From positions 56,642-120,641 of the forward strand of contig SJRY01000002.1 of assembly GCA_011319805.1 (NCBI GenBank): 64,000 nt of DNA. The letters are read 5' to 3'. Under the pieces are notes generated by a model, which worked only from the letters and a program-made list of their open reading frames with translations, did no database searches and had not been told where the DNA came from. Made by a program: the position numbers and the translations under genes. Positions 45,585 through 57,388 of this stretch are shown here, piece by piece. The stretch's first letter is position 1; each line of letters begins with the position of its first letter. Origin of the DNA: Macrocybe gigantea. Its lineage: Eukaryota; Basidiomycota; Agaricomycetes; Agaricales; Callistosporiaceae.

Positions 45585-48500
45585 ATGTCACGCTTTATCA
45601 AAGACTTGATCAACATTTGACAACAAGCAGTCGCCGACCCAGCGAGCACTAGCACGAGCGACGAGAGCACTTGGCTCAGAGAAGTAGACCAGACATTGCA
45701 GTCCACGCCATTCGCAGAGACAGTCCACGCCACCCGCAGAGACACTAGCAATCCAAACAAACGAAAGAGAGAGCGCACGCCTACACCAAGTAGCGACGAC
45801 GAAGAGCAGGCATTTCTGAGAGAGTTTGCCTTCACCACCACAGACGAGCCCGCTGAGATCCTCAGCGAAGGAGCAGCACAACTCATTGCAGAACTTTTCC
45901 TAGAAGGAGAATACGGGATAAGCCCAGAAGAGCTGTGGTCAAACCAGAATCTTCTTGCTGAAGAAGAGGATGAACCCATTTGCAAGAAAACGAGAGAAGA
46001 ACGAACACAAGCCTGAGACTTTAGGCGACAACAGATCGAGAACTATAATCACCGAACACAGGAGGAAGACATACTGATACAAAGAGGGCACGACGCACAG
46101 AGCATACGACAGAACCAACAAGAACGACACCAGAGTCAAGGACACACAGGAATGAAACCGCCGAACCCCTTCAGAGGACCGATCTGCCGAAGCACTGCAT
46201 AAGGAAAGAATCGCACCACTGTGGCGAAAGTAAGCAACAATGACTGGGACGAATACTATCGGTGGAGGGAGCGAAAAGGATTACCAAAGACAAACAGACC
46301 GACCGCCACAGAGTGGGCCGATTTTGAACAAGCTTGTAGAATCGCAGGAGTCGACCTAGACTACTGGAAAGAACAGAGAGAGGAGCGAAGACAGAAACAG
46401 CTCCAAGAACAGCAAGCCCAAGTACAAGCACAGCAGACCCAAGAACAACAGATCCAGGAACAGGAAGACCAAGACCAAGAGAACGACGAAGAAAACCTCC
46501 AAAGGATGACGACAGAATACAAGGGAATCATCGCCGACCCGAAATCCTTTATAGGAGATCGAAAGTCCTTCGATATTTGGTGGAGGAAGATGAAACTTTA
46601 CATAACCGCACATGGAGACCTCACGGATACATAGAAGATTGGAGCGGTCCTGTCTAGAATGACCGACGGACCCAGAGCCCACTGGGCATCAAAGAAGATC
46701 GACACCACTACCAACCAAAGCACATGGGCTGACTTCATAACCAAGATAGAGACACGATTCAGCAACGTCATGTCGCCATCACAAGCAGGAAGCAAACTAT
46801 TCAACATCAGACAGGGAAACCGACCCATCGACGAATTTCTGGATGAATTCGTAGACCTCGCAGGGAAAGCAGGAATGACAGGAACAGCCCCTCGTTTCCT
46901 ACTCGAGAAGAGCTTAAACCGAAGGACAGCAGAAGCCGTACACTCGATCTCCACACTTCCAACAGATGGAGATGAATATATCAAGACAGTTCGAGCGATT
47001 GGACGAAACATCGATGAACACAGAAATGTGATGAGAGGAGAATTCACAAGCAATCAGCGCAAGGCCAGAAATCCAAGCCGAGGGGCAGGACAGGCCATGG
47101 AAGTCAACAAAGTACGAAGCAACAACTGCTTCAACTGCAATAAACCAGGACACCTCTCACAAAACTGCCCGGAACCACGAAAAGGAGCAGCAAATGTCAC
47201 ATGTTTCAATTGTGGCTTAAAGGGACACTATGCACGAAACTGCAAGAAGAAGAAGAAAGGAAAATCCCGGGTCAGAGAAGTGAAAGAAGAAGAAGGAGAG
47301 GACGAAGAAGACAAGGATGAAGAAAGCTCTGACAAAGAGGGTTTTGCCGAAGGGTCCGACTAGGAGGTGCTAAATCACGACCCATACAACTGAAACAGAC
47401 TCGCTTCGATACTGGATGTAGATCATCCCATACTCTGAAATACACCATTCCCGCCAAGTGATCTGAAGCACCAAGAAAAACCATCCAAGGAGACAAACCA
47501 CCAAAGAGGAAAGAGCTCGCAGTACCAGCGAGGATACGAACATGAAAAGGAATCACAACGATAACACCAGAAGTCGATAGCGGAGCGGATAGGACCTGCA
47601 TCAACACTGCGATAGTAGCAAAAACAGGACTGAAGACACGACGAATCAAGAAGATTCCCATCATAAATGCAGACGGATCACCCAACCGTCAGAAAACAGC
47701 AGACCGAGTAGCGGAGGTCCACATCGACATTAAAGGACACAAGGAGCACATGGAAGCCATCGTACTCGACATCGGAAAAACCGACATGCTACTAGGACAT
47801 GACTGGCTTGTCTACCACAACCCAACAATCAAATGGAGGACAGGAGAAATTGTCTTCGACAGATGCCCCAAAACATGCAAAATAAATCACCAGACGATCA
47901 AGATACAGAAGGTGGCTGAACCAGTGAAAACCACAGCCAGCGACAAGACAGAAACCCAGATACCCCATATCTGATCAGATTCAAACACCTCTTCAAGGAG
48001 AAGAACTTTGATCGCTTACCAGACTACAAAGAATGGGACCATGAAATAAACTTAACGAAGGATGCACCCAAAACGATACCGAGCAAGGTCTACCCGATGA
48101 CACAGAAAGAGCTAGAGGAACTAGATGCCTTCGTCGAAGAAGGATTACGAACAGGAAAAATACGCCCATCGAAATCACCTTACGCAGCACCCTGCTTCTT
48201 TCGCAACAAGAAGGATGGAAGCAAACGACTCATCCAAGACTACCGGGAAATAAACAAATATACGGTCAAGGACAAGTTTCCACTACCACGCATCAGCGAG
48301 CTCCTCGACGTACTACAAGAAGCAAAGTACTTTAGCAAGATCGATATTATCTGGGGATACAATAACGTGCGCATCCAGAAAGGGGACGAATGGAAGGCAG
48401 CCTTCTAACAGCAAGAGGACTCTTCGAACCGACAGTCATGTATTTTGGGCAGTGCAACGCACCAGGCACTTTTAGCCGAATGATGGCGAGCCTCTTCCAA

Positions 48501-51311
48501 GACCAAATACGAAGAAGAGTGTGCATAATCTATATGGACGACATCATAATCATCGGACGAACATGAGAGGAACTCCAAAAGAACACCATAGAAGTCATGG
48601 AAATACTAAACAAGAACGACCTATTCATCAAAGGACCGAAATGCATCTGGGAATCATCGAAAGTCCCAGTACTAGGATACATCGTAGGAGAAGGGAAGGT
48701 AGAAATGAAACCAGAAAAGATCACAACCATACAATCCTGGCCAACCCCAAAGACGAAGAAAGAACTACAAAAGTTCTTGGGATTCATGAACTTTTACCGA
48801 CGATTCATCAAGGGATATGCAAAGGTCGCTAAACCCCTGACGGAGTTGACTGGAAACAAAACATTCCAGTGGACAGACAAGCAACAAGGCGCTTTCAAAG
48901 AACTGATCCGACATATAACCTCAGCACCCATTCTAGCACTACCACAGACAGAAGGAAAATTCCGAGTCGAAACGGACGCCTCAGGATATGCCATTGGAGC
49001 GGTACTATTACAACAGCAGAAAGGACTATGGCATCCGATCGCATTCATTTCGAGATGCATGACCCCAGCAGAACAAAACTACGAAATCTACGACAAGGAA
49101 CTTCTTGCGATAATGGTCATACTAAAGACATGGAGACAATACCTCCTCGAAGCCGAGAGAAGTTCGAAATATTGACGGATCACAAAAACTTATCATACTT
49201 CCGGAAGCCGCAGCGACTCAATTCGAGACAGATTGGCTGGTACCTGAAATTACAAGAATACGACTACGAACTACGACACGTACCAGGAAAGGCGAATGGA
49301 AAAGCGGATGTCCTGTCACGGATGGCAGGATATGAAGAAAACCTAACAGAGAAGGATGACATACAAATGATCAAAGAAGCAGCATTCATTCGATATCTGG
49401 AAGAGAATAATGAATGAGACTTCGAATTTATGATGTTCGAGGACGAACACCCATGGAAAGAAGAAGCAGAAAATAACGAAACAATACAAACAAGAGGAAT
49501 CACGATGATCGAATCCTCAAGGATAGAACAGATTCGACAATGCACACAAAGGGAGACAATCGTAACAACAGGACTGAAGGAAAAACCACACTGGTTCACA
49601 GAAGACGACCACATCGTATATGCAGGAGGAAAAATCTACGTTCCTCCAGATAACAAACTGAAGGAAAACATTATGTTTGAACACCACGACATACCCATTG
49701 GAGGACACCCAGGGCAATACCGCATGCACGAGCTCATAAGCCACACCTATTGGTGGCCATCAATGCTAACAGACATCAAGAAGTATGTCAATGGATGCAA
49801 AACATGTCAGTGAAACAAAATCATCCGACAAAAGAAACACGCACCCCTGCACCCGCACGAAGTCCCATGTTAGGCTAGACGAATCTCAGAAGGACTCGGG
49901 CAGACTAAGTGCGAGAGTGGTCTTGAGATGATGGCAAAAGGAATATTAAGCCTAGCGTTACTGGTACATCTGGGAGTCCTTATATACACTACAGTACTTG
50001 AGCACGGACCATGGGCTGCGCAATGCTGTGGACTGCGGATGAGTAAGACTGGAAGGAGATGACTCAGAATGACTAGGGAAGTGGGATGACTCGATGGCTG
50101 TGCGCTGCGCAGCATGACGGGGGAGATAAGGGATGTGGGAAAGATAAGATAGGAAAATGAATGGTCCTTTGAGCAATGTCTGTAACATCCCACAGCAACC
50201 ATGGGAAGATATCGGAGTAGATCTCATAGGACCGCTACCTAGCTCGAATGGCTTTAATGCCATCGCCGCAGTCACAGACCGCCTGACCAAGATGATCCAC
50301 CTAGTTCCCACAAAGACTGAACTCACAGCAGAAGGTCTCGCATGACTATACCGAGACAACATGTGGCAGCTTCATGGAATCCCACGAAAGATCATCAGTG
50401 ATTGAGGACCCCAGTTCGCAGCACGATTCATGACAGCACTTCTAAAATTACTCGGAACAAAGCAAAATCTATCAACGGCCTATCACCCACAGACAGATGG
50501 ACAGGCAGAGCGATCCCACCAAGAAACGGAAGCCTTCCTCAGAAGCTTCACAAACAACTTACAGGACGATTGGGCAGAATGGATAGCAATCGCAGAGTAC
50601 CAATACAATGACAAAGCACACCAGGGAATGAAGGAGACACCATTCTACCTCAACTATGGAATGCACCCCTGGAAGGGAGAGCCACAGACGACACAAGGGA
50701 ATAACCCCGCAGCAAAAGACTTCGTCAAAAGAATGAACCAAATACGAAAGGAAGCAAATGCCGCGCTGCAATATGCACAAACACGAGCCAAAGACAATTA
50801 CGATGCGAGATGAAAACCCGCCCGTGAATACAAGAAAGGAGATAGAGTATGGCTAGAAGCCACCAATATCACAGTCAATCGACCATCAAAGAAGTTATCA
50901 GCACTCCGATACGGACCATTCAAGGTGGTTGAAAAGAAAGGAGCCTCGGCATATCGCCTGGAACTCCCAGCATCATGGCAGCTGATACACCCCATGTTCA
51001 ATGAAACACTGCTCATGCCTTACAAAGGACCCTGTTTCAAGATACAAGAGCGACCATCACCACCACCCCCTGAAATCATAAATGATGAAGAAGAGTACGA
51101 GATAGAAGAGATCCTAAAAAGGAAGAAACAAGGGAGGGGGACACTATTCCTGGTCAAATGGAAAGGATACGGACACGAAGAGAACACATGGATCAAAGAG
51201 AAGGAACTGGGGAATGCGCAGCAAGCTCTAGACCACTTCCTAAAGAAGACTGCGAACCAGGATAAAAGGATCACGACAAGAGGGAAGAAGACCAAAAATC
51301 GCACTTCATGA
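45585..51311 (+). pseudogene. Gypsy gag-pol, many nonsense codons
   Basis: Gag begins MSRFIKDLI at 45585 and ends with two zinc knuckles (CFNCNKPGHLSQNC, CFNCGLKGHYARNC, about 47129-47245). Pol follows: protease block DIGKTDMLLGHDWL; RT with DKFPLPRISELLD and YMDDIIII (near 48535); RNase H with TDASGYAIGAVLL; integrase zinc finger (H-H-C-C ending NGCKTCQ) and core (DLIGPLP, then GIPRKIISD, GQAERSHQE); and a C-terminal chromodomain (EYEIEEILKRK, FLVKWKGYGHEENTW). Stops include TGA at 45618-45620 and 46014-46016. The RT frame breaks at TAA near 48406 by a one-base loss. A TGA directly follows the catalytic integrase ISD block. Most stops fit CGA to TGA. The integrase is interrupted by a solo LTR at 49868-50187. 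The element cannot make its own enzymes. Confidence 0.9.
49868..50187 (-). mobile_element. solo LTR of the same Gypsy family, nested in inverse orientation
   Basis: A 320 bp sequence, nearly the reverse complement of the LTRs at 45220 and 51744, sits between the integrase zinc finger and core. It is flanked by TCCCA at 49863-49867 and 50188-50192. Removing it with one TCCCA rejoins the frame as HEVP-QQPWEDIGVDL. So a full copy inserted here and later lost its interior by LTR-LTR recombination. Confidence 0.93.
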
Positions 51312-51706
51312 CCACCAATGCCCCCATCAGCATCGACAGCAGTGAGGGCAGCCGCGCACCTACCCCCAACCGCCCAAGCGACCTCGAGAATCTGGCAAGG
51401 ATTCTCAATGCTAGCGACTACATGGACCCCCTCGCCATCACACTTGGCGCATACATGTGCTATGTTATGACCGTCCGCACACACCTCTGGACCGGGCAAA
51501 CCCCTGATGGGACCGGCCCCACTGCAGCTGAACATATCGCGCTTCGCGAGGCAATAGAAATGCTTCGCACAGAAAACCGGCGACTTAAACTCCTCGCCAC
51601 CACACTCCATCACATCCACGCCTATAATGAAGAGCTCATTCATACATGGGCCCCGCGTGCCACAACCGCCTGGGAGACCAATACTGGGTGGGGACAGCTG
51701 GACTAA
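51308..51706 (+). CDS. small intact ORF after pol in the Gypsy element
   Basis: This 132-codon frame opens with an ATG that overlaps the pol stop (ATGA, 51308-51311) and closes 37 bp before the 3' LTR. It is uninterrupted although gag-pol has many stops. The product starts MTTNAPISIDSSEG. Its middle has a Leu/Glu/Arg-rich helix likely to form a coiled coil (ALREAIEMLRTENRRLKLL). It has no membrane segment or signal peptide, so nothing env-like. I do not recognise it. Possible roles are an accessory gag-like or regulatory protein; survival of a short frame by chance is also possible. Confidence 0.5.
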   Translation: MTTNAPISIDSSEGSRAPTPNRPSDLENLARILNASDYMDPLAITLGAYMCYVMTVRTHLWTGQTPDGTGPTAAEHIALREAIEMLRTENRRLKLLATTLHHIHAYNEELIHTWAPRATTAWETNTGWGQLD

Positions 51707-51743
51707 GGTTTTTCGCAAGGACGCGAATCTACAGAGAGGGTGA

Positions 51744-52063
51744 TGTTACAGACGTCGCTCAAAGGACTATTCATTTTCCTATCTTATCTTTCCCACATCC
51801 CTTATCTCCCCCGTCATGCTGCGCAGCGCACAGCCATCGAGTCATCCCACTTCCCTAGTCATTCTGAGTCATCTCCTTCCAGTCTTACTCATCCGCAGTC
51901 CACAGCATTGTGCAGCCCATGGTCCGTGCTCGAGTACTGTAGTGTATATAAGGACTCCCAGATGTACCAGTAACGCTAGGCTTAATATTCCTTTTGCCAT
52001 TATCTCAAGACCACTCTCGCACTTAGTCTGCCCGAGTCCTTCTGAGATTCGTCTAGCCTAACA
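51744..52063 (+). repeat. 3' LTR of the Gypsy element (320 bp)
   Basis: Same length as the 5' LTR and differing at eight transitions. It ends AGCCTAACA and is followed by GTATT. Confidence 0.92.
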
Positions 52064-53689
52064 GTATTCTTCGTGCAAGACTAGGATTTACACTTACCTT
52101 TGGAGAGTATTGTTAGGATCATATAAACCCATATTGATGCCATGATCCAGTATCCTTTCAAAGCCTGGAGTGAAACAACGTCAAAGCTGGGCCCATATGA
52201 TCTCAGGCTTGACATTCTTTTATCTTGCATCCAGCGGTGTTGAAGGGTTCCCGCCAGTGACAGATCGTGAATTTGATGCAGCATAGTTTGCATATTTGCA
52301 ATGCCAAAGTTTTCAGACCCAGGATCACTCTAGGTTACAAGTGGTATGACTGTCAGAGTAAACAAGTGTCGATATTAGACATGACATGAGCAAGAACAAT
52401 TCACTCACACCTGAGATCCTTGACCTTATCGAGGTAGTAGCTTAAAATTAACTGTGGATTTCGGTTAGAATGCTATACACGAATCCACAGGATCTTCCCT
52501 GAAAAGGGCTCGATGCAGGTATGTAGACTGAGGCCAAAACAAAGCCATTTGTCATGTTGGTCCACCGCCCAGATATCATTGACCCCAGCAGCCCAGAAAC
52601 GGCGCCATTGAAGATGACCTGCTTTTCTCTAGTGAACAAGATGGGCTTCATATTGTACGAAATATTCTCGAACAACTCATCTGAAACCAGAGTCAGTAAC
52701 ACATATCTGAATCGATATGATATTGGGACAATAGATACCTTGGAACACTCATATTCTTTTCATGAAACAGCAAACTTACCATTTCACGCACCCCTGCGTT
52801 CGGATAAATTTCTCGCAAGTCAGTCATGGCATCGCGAATCGTCTCCACGGTATAGCCTTGTTGGTGAGCACGATAGAGGCTCATGGCCTTCCTGATTGCA
52901 GTAAACTTTGTCAACCTAAAAGCATCATAAGACAGTTGGAATATAATCAGTGGTGCAGAGGTGATGGCGCAATTACCTGATTCTGTATTTGCTGGTATCG
53001 ATATGCTTCTGCAGCTTAGCAACCATTTCTTTGTCGGTAAGTCGAGCTTTCCATAGACGACGAATGTGGGGCATAATCACTTCCAAGAGTGCTAAGGTAT
53101 GGGTCAAATTGAATGTCAGAATGAGTCGATGGAACAACTATCGATGATGCACGTGTAGGCTTCCACTGGTTCGGCATGGTTGGGCAAGACTGGACAGAAT
53201 TTGAGGAAGCGGCAAAACAGGCAAACTCTGGTGGGGTAAGGTATGAGGCAGTAGTGAGACACGACCTTGAGCTGTTCTGTATTAAAATATGTGAATTACA
53301 AGAGCAGGAAGAATGAGACGCAACGTGACATACTGCACACATTCCCTCTGCCCAGATAGACGCCGGCAAAATTGGGTCATTGGGTAGAAAAGGAACAAAG
53401 ACTATGCTGCTATCTTTATGTCAAATTGACATAACGATAAGGTGAAAAGGCTTGGCCAACAGATTCTGCATCTGCATAGTCGAAGTGGAGATGCATGGTG
53501 AGGATGACACATTGCATGATACGTCAACATAGAGTTTGAGAGAGCCCAGAACATCTGGAAGGAATCGACGAAGTGTTTGAATTGCAAGCATGTCAGCAAC
53601 CGGGACTTGAGAATAATCCTTCACCAGTGAATCCTCAACTCCTTCTTGTCTTGAATCACGAATTTGCAACATGTCATATCAATATGTAG

Positions 53690-54172
53690 GCGAAAGAGAG
53701 CCCAGAACATCTCAATGACTCATGAACATGTCAGTGTCTCCATGCTCGCTTTTTTCTGCTGCATGGCAGAATTGCGATCTGCATGGAAAGGAGGGCCCAG
53801 AATCTCTGAACGAACTTCGGTAAGCACAAACACATAGGCCTCTGGGAGTTTAGAACACCATTTTGATGACTCGGAGTGAATCCCCAAGGCATTTCCAACA
53901 GAACTCCTGTCTCCAGAATCACGATTCATGAATCACAATGTGTAATGTGCATTATGCATTGCTCAAGCTCTACCATGCTGGCAGTTCAAAAAAGGATTTA
54001 TGACATCGCTCCATCTCATGGTCTCCTCTATCGATATGCATCCTATCTCATGCCAGTGAAATGACTTGGTAATTATCTCAAGTCCAGAGTAAAGAGGCAT
54101 TGGGCATTGAGTCATTGCGAACAGTATATAAGCCCGAACTACTTGAGTCTCGAGGTCAATTTCCACATTGAC
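53690..54172. promoter_or_regulatory. central divergent region of the TIR element
   Basis: This stretch lies between the inferred 5' ends of the integrase-core gene (-) and the alpha-kinase gene (+). A TATATAA word at 54125-54131 lies about 45 bp before the kinase ATG (54173). Short frames in the region (for example 53720-53929 minus) are not convincing. Confidence 0.35.
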
Positions 54173-57100
54173 ATGGAGCTTGCCACTCAATTTACCGAAG
54201 ATGCCTATGCCAAGTACGATCATACTTGTGAGCATAGTGCCTGTGCCATGCTGATACACAAAGGCGAGCCTTGCTTTTACATCGCCCACATCGATCTCCA
54301 AAAGCGAGGAAAGTTCGTCTGTGCTAAGTGCTGTTTACACTATAAGTGAAGCCTCGCAACTACTGCACGTCCAACAGGTAAGTCCTGTCATGCCTTTCTT
54401 GGTAGTGTCAGTATTGACACCACAATGTACTCTTAGCTACATGAACGGCCATCTCAGCACAGGTTCCGGACATACAAAATCCTAAGTTTCAGAGCACGGT
54501 GGTTTCAACGCAGGCCTCTGGTCAGCCGTCTTTCAATTAGGATTGAATTTTGCTGCTAACAAGCCTCTCCTCACCGATCAGGCAGCCAACTGTCCACAGA
54601 TGCCTGGCCTCTTCCTGATGCCCAGGCCATTCGCTTTTCTGTCAATGCAAGTCAACGAGGCTGTATGTCTTATTCTCAAGTGACTATGTAAATCTCATTC
54701 AACTAATATATCATCTTGAAGCTGCCATTCACCCTCCACCAGTTATAGCATTTCCGAATCCAGCACATGGAATACCAGTGCCGGGCATACATCAGCATTT
54801 GCAGAGACATACACAAGGGCCTGACATTGCTTTACCATCGGCCAACAACACACATCCATCATTGGCTATGGGTTACTCACGCAATCATGCCTCCTATCAT
54901 TCAGAGCATGAATGCTGGGCCAGGTTCTCTCAGACTGCCATCTTGGTAGAAATAATATCTCTTCAGATATCTGTACTTCACAAGGGAAGGGCAAAAAGAG
55001 GTGGACGCACTGGCCACAGCATTCCCTTTGGAGTAAGTAGCTTCACACATCATCGACACTTAATGCCTAACCAACAATCACATTACAGAATATCTGCGAA
55101 GGCATCAAGGATGTCGATGCATTGATCGACGCTCCTGGTCTTATCAAAATCGCTATTGACACTATTGTACCCAAGATCATTGCATTTTGCCCTTCATTTC
55201 AGTAGCAAGTCAGAGATTTGGTGGTTTGCGACTCATCTTGGGTCGATCTCTCTTCATATTCCCGTTTGCATCCATACTTTTACAATGAGTGCCTCCATCC
55301 AAACTGGAAGAATCCAAAGGTACCAATCTTCAAGACAAAGCAGTTCTCACTGTCAGTCGTTGTTCCGGAGAGTCAATGGCTTGATTATGAATAGCATGCG
55401 GAATCCCTCGAGTGTGGCGACTCCGATAGTGACCTTGGCAATAAAGTGGAGCAATGACCACCATCTATCCCTTTCATAGATAATAAGCCAGGAGCTTTCA
55501 TACCGGAGGCAGTGGCATTCTTGACCTCTCGCATGCGGATATGGATGCCAACACAACTCAGCCATTCTGGGTTTTCAGATGTGGCTTCCTTTTCTTTGCC
55601 GCTCCTTGCCATTGCCAAGCCTTCTCCCTCTGCTTGCGCATCCAAGCCAGGGCCTGAGCCATCAAATAGCAGCCACATGAAATGCACTCACACTCAAAGC
55701 CACAGCATATCAAGCACAGGAGCCGATTCACCCCCTTGTAAATCCTCCATATGTGCCCCAACCTTGGTTCCATTCTTGCTACGCAAAACCAATTCTGCGC
55801 GCAGGTCACTCTAACTATCACTTAGAGATGAGAGACGGGGATAAGAGTGCTATTATAAGCCAGCTCGAAGCTGGATCCTACTATGTACAATTCAGGTATT
55901 TATACGTTATGATTACCGAGCACAGACCATGAGTATGCTAGCCTCATGTTATGTGAAACCCTAAGCCCTCATCTGCGTGAGTCAGAATTCGACTGCGCTC
56001 CATGCATTGTCCTGCAGATGCTACGCAATAACCCTTTGCCCTAGTCAGCACTGACGCATCGTTATCGTAGGGTTCTCTCGAGTTGTTGCATTGTATCTTG
56101 TTTGTCGCGTCGTATCTATCACGTGTTCGTCATGTGGCTTTTGAGTCACGTGCCCATTGTCAAGATAACGATTAGCCTGGAATCGTAACAATTCTCTTCA
56201 CCAAACCAGGAGGAGCTGAAAGAAGCCCTTCAATTTGGGGGTCAGACATCACTGGATGTCCAGAAATGTATGTTGGTCATTTGTTGTAACTGTTTCTCTC
56301 TGAAATTCTGAATTAGTCATGGCACAGAAACATGAGAACATTGTATTTCACCCCATTCTAACCCAGTCAGTGGAAATAATTCTCCGGAATCACCAGAAAC
56401 ATTGTCTGGAACTGAATACTAGTGGATACTATGGACGGTTGGAAGCCGACATGTCCTTGGAGTCGCTCATTGGAATTGGGGGCTTCAAGACAGCCCATCC
56501 AGGGTCACTCATGTTATCTCCAGTGGCAACCTTTGGTCTTGGCATGGTGCCATGTCAAGATGTGGTCATCAAGCATATGTTTTTCAAGCCATCAGACAAT
56601 GGTCCCTCCTGCGGTTCGAGAAAGCTCAAGATTTTCTGCTACAGCTTTGGCTATGAACTTCCAAAGCTCTATCGTGAGGCCAATGTTTTGTACTGGGCCA
56701 AGTCACTTTTGACTATGTTGTATGAATACATTGACCATTGCATCCAGCACTCTCCGAGCAGTCTGCCCTTCAACATTCCCCGCTTGTGCTTTGTTCATGT
56801 GGGCCTGGCATTGGTTCATGCCTTGCGAAGCCACAATTCTGCTCTATCAGCGGGCACTGCCATCGGAGCGTACCTATTGGAGGAGAGGATTCCATATACA
56901 AAGGAGGAGTTCACGAAGTTCATCCACAATTTGGACTTCACACCGTCCATTGAGCCAGAGGAAGAAGGATTCGATATTGCTGAGTTTCTAGTATTCACAC
57001 AACATATCCAGTACATCAAGACAGGTGGCCTGGCCTACATTTTGGACTATCAAGGCACGTCGCAACGGTCACATCCATTGTATCTATCCATATTGACTTA

Positions 57101-57388
57101 TTGTGAAATTGACCTTAGGCACCGCACCATTACTAACAGATTCTCAGGTCCTTACCCACCCATAGGTCTCAATTACATTGAAAGTCAAACTGATGCTGAT
57201 ATTGCAACTCAAATAGATCACTAAATGAGGGAAAGGATATGTTCAGTGATGGCAATGTGGAAGCAAGCCTCACTCTGTTCGAGAAACATCACCAATGCAA
57301 CCGATATTGCAAATGGCCCCCCTTCAACTTATCTCCATTCTCCTTGGACGACGATGGAATTATCAAGGCACATGCTAATGAATTCTGA
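54173..57388 (+). pseudogene. atypical alpha-kinase (Agaricomycete alpha-type kinase family), decayed
   Basis: Mushroom-type alpha-kinases carry an N-terminal Cys/His zinc-binding part and a C-terminal alpha-kinase domain that would phosphorylate Ser/Thr. Here the first exon (54173) has CEHSACAMLIHKGEPCFYI and FVCAKCC. Middle exons read GYSRNHASYHSEHECW, NICEGIKDVDALIDAPGLI and VRDLVVCDSSWVDLS. The kinase part is mostly one exon (about 56319-57050): IGIGGFKTAHPGSL, REANVLYWAKSLL, AYLLEERI, FLVFTQHIQYIKTGGLAYILDYQG. The final exon has FSDGNVEASLTLFEKHHQCNRYCKW with the zinc ligands typical of alpha-kinases. Stops at 54347-54349 (TGA) and 55203-55205 (TAG, where kin have Trp) and a one-base slip near 57215 show decay. 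It lies between the 49 bp inverted repeats, so it moved with them. Confidence 0.75.

Larger units (their letters stand above)
45220..52063 (+). mobile_element. Ty3/Gypsy chromodomain retrotransposon, 6.84 kb, with nested solo LTR
   Basis: Two 320 bp LTRs (45220-45539 and 51744-52063, TG...CA ends) are flanked by GTATT duplications. I count eight differences between the LTRs, all transitions (about 97.5% identity), so insertion is fairly recent. Domain order is gag, two CCHC knuckles, protease, reverse transcriptase, RNase H, integrase, chromodomain, the layout of chromoviruses. The primer-binding site after 45539 was not recognised; an AG-rich polypurine-like stretch (AGAGAGGG) precedes the 3' LTR. 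It lies in an intron of the integrase-core gene. Confidence 0.92.
44487..53672 (-). pseudogene. integrase-core (DDE) transposase-like gene, decayed and split by a Gypsy insertion in an intron
   Basis: This matches the 'integrase core domain' proteins common in mushroom genomes. The minus-strand order is: an N-terminal exon near 53.65-53.47 kb (TLRRFLPDVLGSLKLY), then MPHIRRLWKARLTDKEM, REIYPNAGVREMVSLLFHEKNMSVPR (about 52.9-52.76 kb), then WAAGVNDIWAVDQHDKW with the first catalytic Asp, SDPGSENFGIAN with the second, and LAGTLQHRWM. A 55 nt intron begins GTAAGT near 52097 and resumes at TTCTAG near 45195; the Gypsy lies inside it. The 3' part carries WLQEELNSYQDHINN, FDSAEDYGALDF and the acidic tail ending at 44487. 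Several TAG/TGA codons (for example in LVT-stop-SDPG) and a one-base slip after HRWMQDK show it is dead. Confidence 0.75.
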
